Assembly (NCBI RefSeq): GCF_025961575.1
Contig: NZ_JAOQNX010000026.1
Location: forward strand, 1-64,000
DNA: 64,000 nt
Direction of reading: 5' to 3'
From: Rhodoblastus acidophilus
GTDB taxonomy: Bacteria > Pseudomonadota > Alphaproteobacteria > Rhizobiales > Beijerinckiaceae
Shown here: positions 46,826 to 60,442 of the stretch, piece after piece
Layout of the letters: each line of letters starts with the position of its first letter
Numbering within the stretch: position 1 is the stretch's first letter
Translations under genes and position numbers: made by a program
The notes under the pieces: model-generated
The model's input: only the letters and a program-made list of their open reading frames with translations
Told to the model about the DNA's origin: nothing
Databases searched by the model: none

Positions 46826-47466
46826 CAGCTCTTGGTCGCCTTCTCGTCGCCGGGAAGAGTGTGGGTCGCCGACTCCCAGGGGGACAGGAAGTCGAAGGAT
46901 CGGAATTCCTGGTTGAGCTTCACAGGCTCGTAGACCACCCGCTTGCTCTCGTCGTCGTAGCGAACTTCGACATAGCCGGTGAGCGGGAAGTCCTTGCGCA
47001 GCGGATGGCCGTCGAACCCGTAATCGGTGAGCATGCGGCGCAGGTCCGGATGGTCCGCAAACAGCACGCCATACATGTCATAGGCTTCGCGCTCGTACCA
47101 ATTGGCCGCGGGCCACACATTGACCGCCGAAGGCAACGGATTGATGTCGTCGGCCGCCGTCTTCACGCGAATGCGCAGATTGGCGGCGGGGTCGAGCAGA
47201 TGCACGACCACGTCGAAGCGTTTTTCGCGCGCGGGAAAGTCCACCGCCGTCAGGTCGATGAAGCTGACAAAGCCGTTGTCGCGCAAATAAGTGAGCGATT
47301 CGATCCATTTGGCGGAATCGACGGTCACGCTCAGCTCGTCGAAGGCGAGCTTGGCGGACAGGAAGGCGGCGCCCAGGCCCGCCTCGATCTTTTCGGAGAG
47401 CGCCCGCAGGTTTGTGCGTAAAATCTCCGCATGGGTGTGTTCGACCGGAGGAGTGGCGTCCGTCAT
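46825..47466 (-). CDS. nuoC: NADH-quinone oxidoreductase subunit C, 213 aa
   Basis: 30-kDa-type peripheral subunit. Start placed at ATG 47466 ([20 protein letters not shown]), with GAGGGA upstream. Core motifs [20 protein letters not shown] and the signature [20 protein letters not shown] followed by [20 protein letters not shown] are intact. It is separate from NuoD, unlike the fused NuoCD of enterobacteria. 96 bases after nuoB. Confidence 0.97.
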   Translation of the reverse strand: MTDATPPVEHTHAEILRTNLRALSEKIEAGLGAAFLSAKLAFDELSVTVDSAKWIESLTYLRDNGFVSFIDLTAVDFPAREKRFDVVVHLLDPAANLRIRVKTAADDINPLPSAVNVWPAANWYEREAYDMYGVLFADHPDLRRMLTDYGFDGHPLRKDFPLTGYVEVRYDDESKRVVYEPVKLNQEFRSFDFLSPWESATHTLPGDEKATKS

Positions 47467-47562
47467 CTCGAAGTCCCTCGCCCGCAGGGGGGCGGAAATC
47501 TTGGTTTTGCGCACATTTTTCCCGAAAACCGCTTCACGCTTTTCGGCAATGCGCGCCGGATT

Positions 47563-48147
47563 TTAGCGTTCGATCGTGCCGGTGCGGCGGATCTTGCGCT
47601 GCAGCAGCATGATGCCGTAGAGCAGCGCTTCCGCCGAGGGCGGGCAGCCGGGCACGTAGATGTCCACGGGCACGATGCGGTCGCAGCCGCGCACCACCGA
47701 ATAGGAATAGTGGTAGTAGCCGCCGCCATTGGCGCAGGAGCCCATCGAGATCACGTAGCGCGGCTCCGGCATCTGGTCGTAGACCTTGCGCAGCGCCGGG
47801 GCCATCTTGTTGGTGAGCGTGCCGGCGACGATCATCACGTCGGACTGGCGCGGCGAGGCGCGGGGCGCAAAACCGTAGCGCTCCACGTCATAGCGCGGCA
47901 TGGCCACATGCATCATTTCGACGGCGCAACAGGCGAGACCAAAAGTCATCCACATCAGCGAGCCGGTGCGCGCCCAGTTGATCAGGTCGTCGGTCGCGGT
48001 GACGATGAACCCCTTGTCGGCCAACTGTTCGTTAATGGACAGGAAGGTCGGATCGTCGGCGCCGATCGGCTTGCCGGTGCGGGGATCGAGGATTCCGCGG
48101 GGCGCGGGCGCGATCAGTGTCGGCTGCGTTTCGCGCGTCAGTCCCAT
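47563..48147 (-). CDS. nuoB: NADH-quinone oxidoreductase subunit B, 194 aa
   Basis: PSST-type subunit holding the terminal [4Fe-4S] cluster N2. Ligands are in [12 protein letters not shown] (tandem Cys), [15 protein letters not shown] and [14 protein letters not shown]. Its start overlaps the 3' end of nuoA by ten bases. The N-terminal extension before [12 protein letters not shown] is slightly longer than average. Confidence 0.97.
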   Translation of the reverse strand: MGLTRETQPTLIAPAPRGILDPRTGKPIGADDPTFLSINEQLADKGFIVTATDDLINWARTGSLMWMTFGLACCAVEMMHVAMPRYDVERYGFAPRASPRQSDVMIVAGTLTNKMAPALRKVYDQMPEPRYVISMGSCANGGGYYHYSYSVVRGCDRIVPVDIYVPGCPPSAEALLYGIMLLQRKIRRTGTIER

Positions 48148-48500
48148 TCAAGGGCTCCCTTTTTCCATTCATAGACGAAGCCGACGGTGAGCACCCCGAG
48201 GAACAGCATCATCGACCAGAACCCGAAGGGGCCGATCGCGCGGAAGGCGACCGCCCAGGGGAACAGGAAGGCGACTTCCAGATCGAAGATGATGAACAGA
48301 AGCGACACGAGATAGAAGCGCACGTCGAACTTCATGCGGGCGTCGTCGAAGGCGTTGAAGCCGCACTCGTAGGCGGAGAGTTTTTCCGCGTCGGGCGCCT
48401 TGTGGGCGAGGATGAAGGGCGCGACGAGCAGCGCCCCAGAAAGCACTGTCGCGATGGCGATGAAGATCACCAGCGGCAGATAATCGTTGAGAACCGACAT
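48138..48500 (-). CDS. nuoA: NADH-quinone oxidoreductase subunit A, 120 aa
   Basis: First gene of the complex I operon. Three transmembrane helices, with the conserved loop [20 protein letters not shown] between helices 1 and 2 near the quinone site. [20 protein letters not shown] contains the membrane Asp/Glu pair. CGGGAGGAC lies six bases before the start. Confidence 0.97.
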   Translation of the reverse strand: MSVLNDYLPLVIFIAIATVLSGALLVAPFILAHKAPDAEKLSAYECGFNAFDDARMKFDVRFYLVSLLFIIFDLEVAFLFPWAVAFRAIGPFGFWSMMLFLGVLTVGFVYEWKKGALEWD

Positions 48501-48806
48501 TTTTGTCCTCCCGCCGATTTTTGGCGCTCACCCCGAAACCATAAAGAATCGGGAAGGCGTTCCGGCGACAGTAGCTCAGTAGCAAGAGCCCTGCCACCGC
48601 CGCCCCTTTGGTCTCGTTCCGTATCTTAGTGCGACAATACGCGCAAGGTCGAAACGCGCGTCTAGGACTAAGGACGGGTCCGGGCGAACCACGTGACAGC
48701 GAAGTCGTTGGAATCGCGGAAGATTCAAAGATGATCAGCACGGAGCGGGCAAGCGACGATCGCGACCATTTGCCGCTGCGCCTGATATGGTGTCGCCATG
48801 GTGAAA
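48501..48806. other. nuo operon leader region
   Basis: 306 bases between nuoA and tRNA-Asp, which should contain the nuo promoter on the minus strand. No strong -35/-10 pair is obvious; TTGCGC with a 17-base spacer to TACGGA near 48615-48645 is weak. A D-arm-like word (GTAGCTCAGTAGCAAGAGC) at 48571 is not part of a complete tRNA. Confidence 0.4.
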
Positions 48807-48883
48807 TGGCGAGAGAGACGGGGCTCGAACCCGCGACCTCCGGCGTGACAGGCCGGCGCTCTGACCAACTGAGCTACTCCCCC
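48807..48883 (-). tRNA. tRNA-Asp (GTC)
   Basis: 77 bases on the minus strand: acceptor GGGGGAG pairs with CTCTCTC (two G-U pairs), D-arm AGCTCAGTTGGTCAGAGC, anticodon loop CTGTCAC (anticodon GTC), T-arm CGGGTTCGAGCCCCG, encoded CCA. It lies between hupB/tRNA-Val and nuoA, a placement common in Hyphomicrobiales. Confidence 0.97.
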
Positions 48884-49297
48884 GCATGTCCGGCGCGCGT
48901 CAGTGACTTGCGTCGTGCGGATGGGTGCGAAGTAAGGCAGGGCGCGGTTCAAGTCAAGCGCCCTTGTGACGACTTTTTGATGGTTTGTGAAAATACTAGG
49001 CAAAGCCTGGCTTCCGCCGCGACGGATGCGGCGCAAGGATGGGAGCAATACCCCCGTTCGGACGCTCCGGCGCGTCGCAACGGCGAGAATCAGAGGGAAT
49101 CGCGAGATCAACGCGTGGTGGTGGGCTGTCCCGGGCCATACCACCCGTGAGGAGAAAGCGGCGAGGTCGCGTTCAGCGGCGCGTGGAGCTGGGACGACGC
49201 CATAGGCACCGGCCAGAACGACAGGACGGGGCGCGACAGGCGAAAAGCCTGCCGGAGGCGTTCCCGGACAGCGCCGCTCAAACGGGGAAAAGGACCG
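48884..49297. other. Intergenic region upstream of tRNA-Asp
   Basis: 414 bases. The first part carries the likely tRNA-Asp promoter (48929-48957). The remainder is GC-rich with several short inverted repeats (for example CAGGC...GCCTG near 49238-49252). No gene or known RNA family could be recognised on either strand. Confidence 0.4.
48929..48957 (-). promoter_or_regulatory. Promoter candidate for tRNA-Asp
   Basis: On the minus strand TTGACT (48957-48952) and TACTTC (48934-48929) are separated by 17 bases, with the tRNA 5' end 46 bases downstream of the -10 box. The -35 is near-consensus, the -10 moderate. Confidence 0.45.
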
Positions 49298-49963
49298 TCA
49301 GAAAACCCGGCTGGCCAGATTCCAGCGCGCCATTTCCGACGACGTCACCATATGCAGCGTCGACGAGGAAATATGTTCGGCGGTGCGGATCAGGTCGCTG
49401 GAGACGCCCATGCGGGCGCTATAGGCCATCAGATGCGCGGCCATCGAGCCATTGTCGTAGCGGCGCACCACCGCGCCGCCATCGCCAAAAATGCCGGCGT
49501 CGGTGGTCTGGTTGGCGAACATGCGATGGATGCCGAGCGAACTGCCTTGCGGCGCCACGCGCTTGCGGCCGCCCATGAAGGCGTAGACGCAAGCCGACAG
49601 GCAATGGGCGGACAGGAAGCGCCCGCCCCGCCCCGAGGACGGCGAAAGCCGCGCCACTACGGTGGCCGCGCCGATTCGGCGGAAAATCTGCCCGAGCTCC
49701 ATGGAGGCGACGACATAGCCGCCTTCGGAATTCAGGAACACGACGGTGCGCAGATCGCGATTCCCCGCGTTCTCCCGCAAAAAGGCCAGGAACTCGTGCG
49801 GCGTGGAATTGGTGATCTGGCCCTCCGCGACAATCGCCATGGGACAGCCGCCGCGGCAGCCGCCGCCGAGCGATTCGAGCCGGAACGTCATGGCCTGCGC
49901 ATGGGTCGCGGCGAGCGCGCCGAAGGCGAGCGCCCCGAGCGCAAGGCGGGGTTGAGACATCAT
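49298..49963 (-). CDS. ClpP-fold periplasmic protein (COG3904-like), 221 aa
   Basis: Start at ATG 49963, eight bases after GGGGCGGAG. A signal peptide (PRLALGALAFGALAATHAQA) ends near residue 24. The mature protein has the ClpP/crotonase-like pattern: GQITNSTPHEFLAFLREN, VVFLNSEGGYVVASMELGQI, LSAHCLSACVYAFMGGRKRV, LGIHRMF. In this family the AHCLSACVYAFMGG segment corresponds to the ClpP nucleophile helix, with Ser in CLSAC. GGGCRGGCP adds a Cys pair near the N-terminus. Biochemical activity is not established. Single gene before tRNA-Val. Confidence 0.75.
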   Translation of the reverse strand: MMSQPRLALGALAFGALAATHAQAMTFRLESLGGGCRGGCPMAIVAEGQITNSTPHEFLAFLRENAGNRDLRTVVFLNSEGGYVVASMELGQIFRRIGAATVVARLSPSSGRGGRFLSAHCLSACVYAFMGGRKRVAPQGSSLGIHRMFANQTTDAGIFGDGGAVVRRYDNGSMAAHLMAYSARMGVSSDLIRTAEHISSSTLHMVTSSEMARWNLASRVF

Positions 49964-50009
49964 GCGCGCAACTCCGCCCCAGAAATTCGCCACGGAGACT
50001 CTCCAGATA

Positions 50010-50085
50010 TGGTGGGCGGTGACGGTCTCGAACCGCCGACCCTCTCGGTGTAAACGAGATGCTCTACCAACTGAGCTAACCGCCC
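50010..50085 (-). tRNA. tRNA-Val (TAC)
   Basis: 76 bases on the minus strand: acceptor GGGCGGT/ACCGCCC, D-arm AGCTCAGTTGGTAGAGC, anticodon loop TTTACAC (anticodon TAC), T-arm CGGCGGTTCGAGACCGTC with one mismatch, encoded CCA. Placed between hupB and the ClpP-fold gene. Confidence 0.96.
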
Positions 50086-50113
50086 TTCGCGCCGGCTGCG
50101 GGCGCTCAAAAAC

Positions 50114-50142
50114 GCTTTAGGACGCGCCACGCGCCCTGACAA
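50114..50142 (-). promoter_or_regulatory. Promoter candidate for tRNA-Val
   Basis: On the minus strand TTGTCA (50142-50137) and TAAAGC (50119-50114) with a 17-base GC-rich spacer, about 30 bases from the tRNA 5' end. The GC-rich stretch after the -10 resembles a stringent discriminator. Confidence 0.45.
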
Positions 50143-50241
50143 GACTTTCGGCCAAAGAGATTAAAACCTTGCGAATGGGAACGCCAAGCTCCGCAACCGT
50201 GAGAAGCCCCGGAACGCTTGAGAACGCCCGATAGCAAACCC

Positions 50242-50276
50242 GAAAAAAAGCCTGGCGAATGTGGATTCGCCAGGCT
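50242..50276 (-). terminator. hupB terminator, with a second related hairpin upstream
   Basis: On the minus strand the stem AGCCTGGCGAAT / ATTCGCCAGGCT (loop CCAC) is followed by seven T, a strong intrinsic terminator. A near-copy without T-run (CCTGGCGAATTGCGATTCGTCAGG) lies 50 bases nearer the gene at about 50291-50314, so the hupB 3' end has two tandem hairpins of the same family. Confidence 0.85.
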
Positions 50277-50340
50277 CGAGAGATAACAAAACCTGACGAA
50301 TCGCAATTCGCCAGGCTCGCAGTCCGAAAGCGCGTGTGAC

Positions 50341-50619
50341 TTACTTGTTGACCAGCGTCTTGAGCTGGGCGCCGGGCTTGAAGCGCACGCTCTTGGAGGC
50401 GGGAATCGTGATCTCCTCGCCGGTCGCGGGATTGCGACCCTTGCCGGCGGCGCGCTCCTTGACCGAGAAGGTGCCGAAACCGACGAGGCGAACTTCCTCG
50501 CCATTCTTCAGCGCCTGCGAGATCGCATCGATCACGGCGTCGAGGGCGGCGCCGGCGGCGGCCTTCGAGGATTCCGTCGCTTCAGCCACCACGTCGATCA
50601 GTTCGGCTTTGTTGGTCAT
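50341..50619 (-). CDS. hupB: DNA-binding protein HU, 92 aa
   Basis: Nucleoid-associated histone-like protein, acting as dimer. Start ATG 50619 with AGGAG upstream. The HU sequence is complete: NKAELIDVVAEATESSKAAA, GEEVRLVGFGTFSVKERAAG with the family signature, and the DNA-binding arm GRNPATGEEITIPASKSVRF with the intercalating Pro. Follows lon in the usual alphaproteobacterial order. Confidence 0.97.
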   Translation of the reverse strand: MTNKAELIDVVAEATESSKAAAGAALDAVIDAISQALKNGEEVRLVGFGTFSVKERAAGKGRNPATGEEITIPASKSVRFKPGAQLKTLVNK

Positions 50620-50924
50620 ATGAAACTCCTGTCTCTGCGGCGCGCTCTCAGTCGCAACCTTATGTTCTCCCGGGCCGCTGTCCGGATGGAAGCTTGATCG
50701 CCGCCACGAAAAGCGCGCCGCAGGGCGCTGCTCGAATCGTAACCGGACGATGGCGCTACTTTTGATGCGAATCCGGGCCAAGGCAAGGGACCGGGCGGGA
50801 GATTCTCCAAAAAAACCCAGCAAAATCGGGCTTTTTAGCCCCTCGGCTTGCGCAAAGACAAAGGGCCGGAGCCAAAATGGCCCCGGCCCCCAATTCAGGC
50901 GGGAAATCCTCCCGGCGCGCGGTC
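50620..50924. other. lon-hupB intergenic region
   Basis: 305 bases. On the minus strand a GC-rich stem GGGCCGG/CCGGCCC (50863-50889) followed by TTTGTCTTTG may end lon transcription. A second, weaker hairpin with a T-run lies at about 50811-50835 (AAAAGCCC ... GGGTTTTTT). The remaining 180 bases lead into hupB and should contain its promoter; none is clear. Confidence 0.5.
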
Positions 50925-53351
<2,427 letters not shown>

Positions 53352-53596
53352 CTCTTCATCCTTTGGTCACGGCGGACCTGACCTTGGTCGTCTTACCGTT
53401 GCAAGGTCCGGGCCGCCCACGGAACGGACGGACACGGCCTCCTCGCGAGCGCCGACCCTCCCTCCGTGCGCCGTCCGATCCGTGCTAGGCCTCGGCGGCG
53501 TGGGGCTCACCGACGGAAATGGGGCGTCTCCGCCCCAGTTTCAAGTTCGCCCCTGTGTTCGACTATGGCCTGGGCCTTGCGCCCACGCCATTCGAC

Positions 53597-54862
<1,266 letters not shown>

Positions 54863-55083
54863 TCATCTCTCCTTGGCCGCCGGTTCGAGACCTACCGGCC
54901 GCTCTGGGGGCTCATGCGGCCACGCCGCGCCCGAAAAACCATCGCCGGACCGACGATCAGCGCGCCCTTTCGACGCTCCGGGTTCATCTGCGTCGACCGG
55001 CCAGTTTAAGCCGTTCGACGCCAATGACAAGCTGTGCCGAATTCACGGCGTTTCACGATGACCGGCCGCGGACGGCCGGCGGC

Positions 55084-55719
55084 TCACTTCTTCTCGTCGG
55101 CCTTGTCGTCCGGACGCTTGCTCAGCACATTGTCGATCAGGCCGAAATCCTTGGCCTCTTCGGAAGACATGAAATGGTCGCGATCAAGCGTCTTCTCGAT
55201 CGTCTCATAGTCCTGGCCGGTGTGTTTCACATAAACTTCATTCAACCGCTTCTTCACCTTCATTATGTCTTCAGCATGGCGAAGGATGTCAGAGGCTTGC
55301 CCCTGGAAGCCGCCGGAGGGTTGATGGACCATGATTCGCGCGTTCGGCAGGGCGAAGCGCATGCCCGCCTCGCCGCCGCACAGCAGCAGCGAGCCCATCG
55401 ACGCCGCCTGGCCGACGCAGAGCGTGGACACTTTGGGCTTGATGAACTGCATGGTGTCGTAGATCGCCATGCCCGCCGTCACCACGCCGCCCGGCGAGTT
55501 GATGTACATGGAGATCTCCTTCTTGGGATTCTCCGCTTCCAGGAACAGCAGCTGGGCGATGATGACGGAGGCCATGCCGTCTTCGACCGGGCCGGTGAGG
55601 AAGACGATTCGCTCGCGCAGCAGACGGGAATAAATGTCGAATCCGCGCTCGCCGCGCGGCGTGTTCTCGATGACCTGCGGAATGAGATATTGATTATACG
55701 TTTCGATCGGATCGCGCAT
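55084..55719 (-). CDS. clpP: ATP-dependent Clp protease proteolytic subunit, 211 aa
   Basis: Tetradecameric serine protease. Catalytic triad: S107 in [11 protein letters not shown]132 in [11 protein letters not shown] and D181 in LDRDHFMS. Strand [19 protein letters not shown] supports substrate binding. The N-terminal ten residues before LIPQVIENT are the usual propeptide. The C-terminus is Lys/Asp-rich. Forms the operon-like block tig-clpP-clpX-lon. Confidence 0.98.
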   Translation of the reverse strand: MRDPIETYNQYLIPQVIENTPRGERGFDIYSRLLRERIVFLTGPVEDGMASVIIAQLLFLEAENPKKEISMYINSPGGVVTAGMAIYDTMQFIKPKVSTLCVGQAASMGSLLLCGGEAGMRFALPNARIMVHQPSGGFQGQASDILRHAEDIMKVKKRLNEVYVKHTGQDYETIEKTLDRDHFMSSEEAKDFGLIDNVLSKRPDDKADEKK

Positions 55720-56045
55720 GGATCATCCCTTGAACCTTGTCGGCCGCGCCTTCAGGCCTCGACCGCATTCCCATATCTGCCAACATAATGTGCTTTCGGC
55801 CCGTGGCAATGGCCGTGCTGGTTGCATGAAACCGTCATGCAAATCCGGGGCCGGTTTGGTCTCCGCCCGGCGCAAAGGCCGGGGTCGACGAGAATATCCG
55901 CCAACTCTAGCGCCCGCCGACTGAATAAACCCTAAAGATTCCGAAGGTTTGCAAGGCTTTGCGCTGACGGTGCGGAAGGCCAAAACGAGACGCGCCCGCG
56001 CGAGGGGCGCGGGCGCGTCGTTGCAAATCGGACGTCAGTTCAAGC
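55720..56045. other. tig-clpP intergenic region
   Basis: 326 bases. A strong GC hairpin just after tig (55989-56019) is the probable tig terminator. The remaining part leads to clpP and probably contains a promoter; TTGGCA near 55775 on the minus strand is a possible -35 without a convincing -10. Short minus-strand frames here are Arg/Pro-rich and not supported. Confidence 0.5.
55989..56019 (-). terminator. Terminator-like hairpin after tig
   Basis: GACGCGCCCGCGC / GCGCGGGCGCGTC, 13 paired bases with a short loop, followed on the minus strand by TCGTTTTGG. Very stable stem, short T-run. Confidence 0.65.
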
Positions 56046-57401
56046 TCATTCGTCATCCTGCGGCTTGAACAATTCCTCCTTGGACACGGTCTTGTCCGTG
56101 ACCTTGGCCTGTCCGAGGATGTGGTCGATGACCTTCTCCTCGAAGATCGGCGCGCGAATCTGGGCCAGCGCCTGCGGGTTCTTCTGGTAATATTCCCACA
56201 GCAGCTTTTCCTGGCCGGGGAACTGGCGAGCCTGGTCGACAATGCCGCGCGTGACCTCGTCATCGGTCACCTTGACGCCCGCGCTCTCGCCGACTTCGGC
56301 GACCACGAGGCCGAGACGCACGCGGCGTTCGGCGATGCGGCGATATTCGGCGCGCTGCGCCTCTTCGGTCGTGCCGGCGTCCTCAAAGCTCTTGCCGGTC
56401 GAACGCTGCTCGGCGAGGAGCTGATTCCAGATCCCCTCGAACTCGTGATTGACCAGCTCTTCCGGCAGATCGAAGGCGTAGCGCTTGTCCAGCGCGTCAA
56501 GCAGGGTGCGCTTCAGCTTTTCGCGCGACGCCTTGGTGTAGTCGCCCTTGAGGCGCTCGACGATGCCCTCGCGCAGCTTTTCGGCGCTCTCAAAACCGAA
56601 TCCCTTGGCGAATTCGTCATCCACCGCCTGTTCGCCGGGCGCGGCCACCGCCGTCACCTTGACATCGAACACAGCCGCCTTGCCGGCGAGGTTTTGCGCC
56701 GAATAATCCTCGGGGAAGGTGACGTTCACCGCGCGGTCCTCGCCGGCCTTGGCGCCGACGAGCTGGTCTTCGAAACCGGGAATGAACGAGCCGGAGCCGA
56801 GCACGAGATCGACGCCCTGCGCTGTGCCGCCCTCAAAAGCCTCGTCGCCGATCTTGCCGACGAAATCGATGGTCAGCTTGTCGCCGTTTTCGGCGGCGGC
56901 GCCTTCTTCGCGGGCAGTGTAGGCGCGATTGCGGTCGACCAGACGCTTGATGGCCTCCTCGACCTCGCTGTCGGGCAGTTCGGCGACGAGGCGCTCGACC
57001 TCGATGTCCTCGAAGGAGCCGACCTCGAAGGTCGGCAGGACTTCAAAGGCGAGGGAGAAGGTGAGGTCGCCGCTGGCCTCCAAAACCTTTTCCATCTCGC
57101 CCTTGTCTTCGGGGAAGCTGAATTTCGGCGCGGCGGCGAGGCGCAGCTTGTTGTCGTCGAGGATTTTCTGCTGGGCGGCGTTCACCGCCTCCTGGACGAC
57201 ATCGCCCATGATCGACTTGCCATAGACGCGCTTGAGGTGGCCGACCGGGACTTTGCCGGGACGGAACCCCTTGATCTGGACCTTGTCCTTCATGGACGCG
57301 ATCTGCGCGTCGAGCTTTTCGGCCAATTCGCTCGCCGGGAGAACGATCCTGTATTCGCGCTTCAGCCCCTGCGAAAGCGTTTCCGTAGCCTGCATCTCCA
57401 A
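56046..57401 (-). CDS. tig: Trigger factor, 451 aa
   Basis: Ribosome-associated chaperone and peptidyl-prolyl isomerase acting on nascent chains. The N-terminal ribosome-binding domain carries the signature GFRPGKVP (about 44-51). The FKBP-type domain spans about 160-245 ([20 protein letters not shown] ... [18 protein letters not shown]). The C-terminal helical arms follow, ending in an acidic tail. Length is typical. Located at the head of the protein quality-control block. Confidence 0.97.
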   Translation of the reverse strand: MEMQATETLSQGLKREYRIVLPASELAEKLDAQIASMKDKVQIKGFRPGKVPVGHLKRVYGKSIMGDVVQEAVNAAQQKILDDNKLRLAAAPKFSFPEDKGEMEKVLEASGDLTFSLAFEVLPTFEVGSFEDIEVERLVAELPDSEVEEAIKRLVDRNRAYTAREEGAAAENGDKLTIDFVGKIGDEAFEGGTAQGVDLVLGSGSFIPGFEDQLVGAKAGEDRAVNVTFPEDYSAQNLAGKAAVFDVKVTAVAAPGEQAVDDEFAKGFGFESAEKLREGIVERLKGDYTKASREKLKRTLLDALDKRYAFDLPEELVNHEFEGIWNQLLAEQRSTGKSFEDAGTTEEAQRAEYRRIAERRVRLGLVVAEVGESAGVKVTDDEVTRGIVDQARQFPGQEKLLWEYYQKNPQALAQIRAPIFEEKVIDHILGQAKVTDKTVSKEELFKPQDDE

Positions 57402-57457
57402 AACCTTTTTTCTACCGGGCGGGCCCGGACCATCTGAAACCTGGGAACTCGGCGCAG

Positions 57458-57542
57458 TGGTGCGGGCGGAGGGACTCGAACCCCCACGACATCAGCCACC
57501 GGAACCTAAATCCGGCGCGTCTACCAGTTCCGCCACGCCCGC
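57458..57542 (-). tRNA. tRNA-Leu (TAG)
   Basis: 85 bases on the minus strand with a class II variable arm. Acceptor GCGGGCG/CGCCCGC, D-arm GGCGGAACTGGTAGACGC, anticodon loop with TTTAGGT (anticodon TAG), variable arm TGGCTGATGTCG, T-arm GGGGGTTCGAGTCCCTC, encoded CCA. Lies between tig and the Nnr gene. Confidence 0.97.
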
Positions 57543-57630
57543 GCGCTGTGTGCAAGGGGCGCTCTATAGCAATGCGCGCGACGCGGCGCAGCAAAAAAAT
57601 GGCGGAATCGGGCCTTCTCGCCCCAGATTA

Positions 57631-59196
57631 TCAAAGAGCCGCCACAACCCTCGGCAGCGTCTCGGGCAAATCTTCCGCAATCAGGCCTGGGCCAAAGGCG
57701 TTTGCCGCCTCGCCATGCAGCCAGACCGCACAGGCCGCCGCCTCGAAGGCCGGCATATTTTGCGCGAGCAGGCCGCCAATGATCCCCGCGAGCACGTCGC
57801 CCGAACCGGCCGTCGCCAGAGTCGGCGGCGCGTTGGCGGCGATGGCCGCGCGCCCGTCGGGACCAGCCACCACGGTGTCGGGCCCCTTTAGCACGATCAC
57901 CGCGCCCAGACTTTTGGCGGCAGTCCGCGCTCTCTCCAGTTTCGATGTGTAATCAAGCGGTTGCAAACCGGACTTGCTAGATGACGCTAGGTCACCGTCC
58001 TCCGGCGGGCCAGACGGAGATTCTTGACTCTTCTCCTTGAAAAGACGCTCAAATTCTCCGTCATGCGGCGTCAGGACGACGCGCGCGGCGCTCGTCCCGA
58101 TGCGGCGCGCCAAAGCCCGCCAGTCCCCCGAAAAGGCGGTAAGCGCGTCGGCGTCGAGCACCAGTCCGAGTGGCCGATCCGGCGTCGCCGCCGCCAGCAA
58201 GACCGACGCAATCTCGGCCGTTGCCGGGCCGACGCCAAAAGCCGGCCCGAACACACAGGCGCTGAAACGGCGGTCAGACAAAAGATCGCGCCATTGCGCC
58301 GGCCCCTCGGCTTCGCGCAGCATGATCGCGGTGAGCTGCGCGGCGTTGACCGCCAACGCATCCGCAGGACTGACCACCGTCACCAGCCCCGCGCCGGCGC
58401 GCAGGCCCGCGCGCGCGGCGAGCCGCGCCGCGCCGGTGCGCGCCAACGGCCCCGAGGCGACCAGCAAATGCCCGCGCGCATATTTGTGCCCGGCGATCTC
58501 CGGCCTCGGCATCAGGGCGCGCCAGAGAGGCGGACGGTTTTCGAATGTTTTCGGCGCGATCTCCGCCAAGACGCGCGCCTCAATGCCGATTTGCGTGAGC
58601 AAAAGCTCGCCGCAGGCAAGCCGGCCCGGCAGCAGCACATGGCCGGGCTTCTTGCGAAAAAAGGTGACGGTTTTGTGGGCCCGGACGCAGCCTGGGCCGA
58701 GGCCGGTGGCGCCGTCGAGCCCCGAGGGCACGTCGACCGCGAGGATCGGCTTGCCCGCCGCATTGAGGCGCTCGACGAGGTCAAGCGCCCGTCCGTCCAG
58801 CGGACGCGACAGGCCGGCGCCGAACAAAGCGTCGATCACCACATCCGCCCGCGCCGGATCGACCTCTGGGGCGTCGCAGGTCTCGCCCGCCCAATCCTCA
58901 AAAGCCTGTTTGGCGTCGCCGCGCAAGGCGCGCGGATCGCCCAGCGCGCCGACCTCCACATCGAAACCGGCGTCGCGCAACAGCCGCGCGGCAACATAGC
59001 CGTCGCCGCCATTGTTGCCGGGACCGCAGAACACGGCGACGCGCCGTCCCCCGTTCGCGCGCAAAAAAGCGGCGGCGGCCTCGGCGACATTCTTCCCCGC
59101 CTTGAGCATCAGCGCATAGCCGGGAACGCCGGCGGCGATGGTGAGCGCGTCGGCGCGGCCCATGTCCTCGGGTGTCAGCAATTCGATGGGTTCCAT
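57631..59196 (-). CDS. nnr: Bifunctional NAD(P)H-hydrate epimerase / ADP-dependent NAD(P)HX dehydratase, 521 aa
   Basis: Repairs hydrated NAD(P)H. The N-terminal epimerase (YjeF-N, about 1-210) has [10 protein letters not shown] (58-67), [17 protein letters not shown] and [13 protein letters not shown]. The C-terminal dehydratase (ribokinase-like, about 225-521) has [46 protein letters not shown] and [13 protein letters not shown]. The fused order epimerase-dehydratase is the common bacterial arrangement. It is divergent from the malyl-CoA lyase gene (87 bases between starts). Confidence 0.95.
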   Translation of the reverse strand: MEPIELLTPEDMGRADALTIAAGVPGYALMLKAGKNVAEAAAAFLRANGGRRVAVFCGPGNNGGDGYVAARLLRDAGFDVEVGALGDPRALRGDAKQAFEDWAGETCDAPEVDPARADVVIDALFGAGLSRPLDGRALDLVERLNAAGKPILAVDVPSGLDGATGLGPGCVRAHKTVTFFRKKPGHVLLPGRLACGELLLTQIGIEARVLAEIAPKTFENRPPLWRALMPRPEIAGHKYARGHLLVASGPLARTGAARLAARAGLRAGAGLVTVVSPADALAVNAAQLTAIMLREAEGPAQWRDLLSDRRFSACVFGPAFGVGPATAEIASVLLAAATPDRPLGLVLDADALTAFSGDWRALARRIGTSAARVVLTPHDGEFERLFKEKSQESPSGPPEDGDLASSSKSGLQPLDYTSKLERARTAAKSLGAVIVLKGPDTVVAGPDGRAAIAANAPPTLATAGSGDVLAGIIGGLLAQNMPAFEAAACAVWLHGEAANAFGPGLIAEDLPETLPRVVAAL

Positions 59197-59283
59197 GGCC
59201 GAAGTCTGAGCCGGTCCCTACGGAAATGCAATTGCGGCCTCACCGCTTTTCGCTTATGGCGCAGCGCAACAAGGGAGTATTGC

Positions 59284-60330
59284 ATGACCGTCAAGAGCCC
59301 GCGCAATTTCTTAAAACCGCTCGCCATCGGCGCCCCCGAGCCCTATCGCGAGCTGCCGGTGCGGGTGGAGCGCATGATCCATTTCGTCCCGCCGCATCTC
59401 GAAAAAGTGCGGGCGAAAATCGGCGACATGATCCCGACCGTCGACGTGATCCTCGGCAATCTCGAGGACGCCATTCCGGCGGACGCCAAGGAGGCGGCGC
59501 GCAAAGGTTTTATTGAGATGGCCGCCGCGCACGACTACGGCTCGACCGGCCTGTGGACGCGCGTGAACTGTCTGAACTCGCCCTGGGCGCTCGACGACAT
59601 CACTGAGATCGTCGCCGCGGTCGGCGACAAACTCGACGTGATCATGCTGCCCAAGGTCGAGGGCCCCTGGGACATTCACTATCTCGACCAGCTGCTGGCG
59701 CAGCTCGAAGCGCGGCATCAGGTGAAAAAGCCGATTCTCATCCACGCCATTCTCGAGACCGCCGAAGGCGTCAAGAATGTCGAGCAGATCGCCCTGGCCT
59801 CGCCCCGCATGCACGGCATGAGCCTGGGACCGGCGGATCTCGCGGCCTCGCGCGCCATGAAGACCACGCGCGTCGGCGGCGGCCATCCCGAATACAAGGT
59901 CTTGGCCGATCCGGAAGGCTCGGCGCCGCGCGCCGTCTATCAGCAGGACCTCTGGCATTACACCGTCGCCAAAATGGTCGACGCCTGCCAGAGCGCCGGC
60001 ATCAAGTCCTTCTATGGCCCGTTCGGCGACATCGCCGATCTCGCCGCCTGCGAAGTGCAGTTCCGCAACGCCTTCCTGCTCGGCTGCGCCGGCGCGTGGT
60101 CGCTGCATCCCAACCAGGTCGCCATCGCCAAACGGGTGTTTTCGCCCGATCCCAAGGAAGTGGCCTTTGCGAAAAAGATTCTGGAGGCCATGCCCGACGG
60201 CTCCGGCGTCGCCATGATCGACGGCAAGATGCAGGACGACGCCACCTGGAAACAGGCCAAGGTGATGGTGGACTGCGCCAAGCAGGTCGCCGCCAAAGAC
60301 CCGGAATTCGCCGCCGCCTACGGGTTCTGA
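59284..60330 (+). CDS. mcl: Malyl-CoA / beta-methylmalyl-CoA lyase (HpcH/HpaI fold, Chloroflexus-like type), 348 aa
   Basis: Start ATG 59284 with GGGAG upstream. TIM-barrel CoA-ester lyase; family segments are [20 protein letters not shown] (metal/CoA site), [48 protein letters not shown] with the catalytic Glu, and [16 protein letters not shown]. The C-terminal lid [20 protein letters not shown] supplies the lid Asp of this family. From memory the sequence is much closer to the 348-residue Chloroflexus malyl-CoA lyase than to the roughly 320-residue Methylobacterium/Rhodobacter enzymes. It cleaves malyl-CoA to glyoxylate and acetyl-CoA, and beta-methylmalyl-CoA to glyoxylate and propionyl-CoA. 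With methylmalonyl-CoA epimerase this suggests glyoxylate/propionyl-CoA metabolism; exact pathway not shown. Confidence 0.85.
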   Translation: MTVKSPRNFLKPLAIGAPEPYRELPVRVERMIHFVPPHLEKVRAKIGDMIPTVDVILGNLEDAIPADAKEAARKGFIEMAAAHDYGSTGLWTRVNCLNSPWALDDITEIVAAVGDKLDVIMLPKVEGPWDIHYLDQLLAQLEARHQVKKPILIHAILETAEGVKNVEQIALASPRMHGMSLGPADLAASRAMKTTRVGGGHPEYKVLADPEGSAPRAVYQQDLWHYTVAKMVDACQSAGIKSFYGPFGDIADLAACEVQFRNAFLLGCAGAWSLHPNQVAIAKRVFSPDPKEVAFAKKILEAMPDGSGVAMIDGKMQDDATWKQAKVMVDCAKQVAAKDPEFAAAYGF

Positions 60331-60350
60331 GCGGGCGACCAAAAATGGCT

Positions 60351-60381
60351 AAGCTCCCGGTTCGCCGGGAGCTTTTTTTGC
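60351..60381 (+). terminator. Rho-independent terminator after mcl
   Basis: AAGCTCCCGG / CCGGGAGCTT with loop TTCG and a T-run of seven. Very clear. Confidence 0.9.
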
Positions 60382-60442
60382 GCCGCATTGACTCATCGGA
60401 GCTTGAGATTAAGATTTCCTGCTGAAGCAATGGGGAAGCGCG

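Noticed and set aside
48571-48589. A tRNA D-arm-like word in the nuo leader
   Set aside because: No matching acceptor, anticodon or T-arm could be folded around it, so it is not a tRNA gene.
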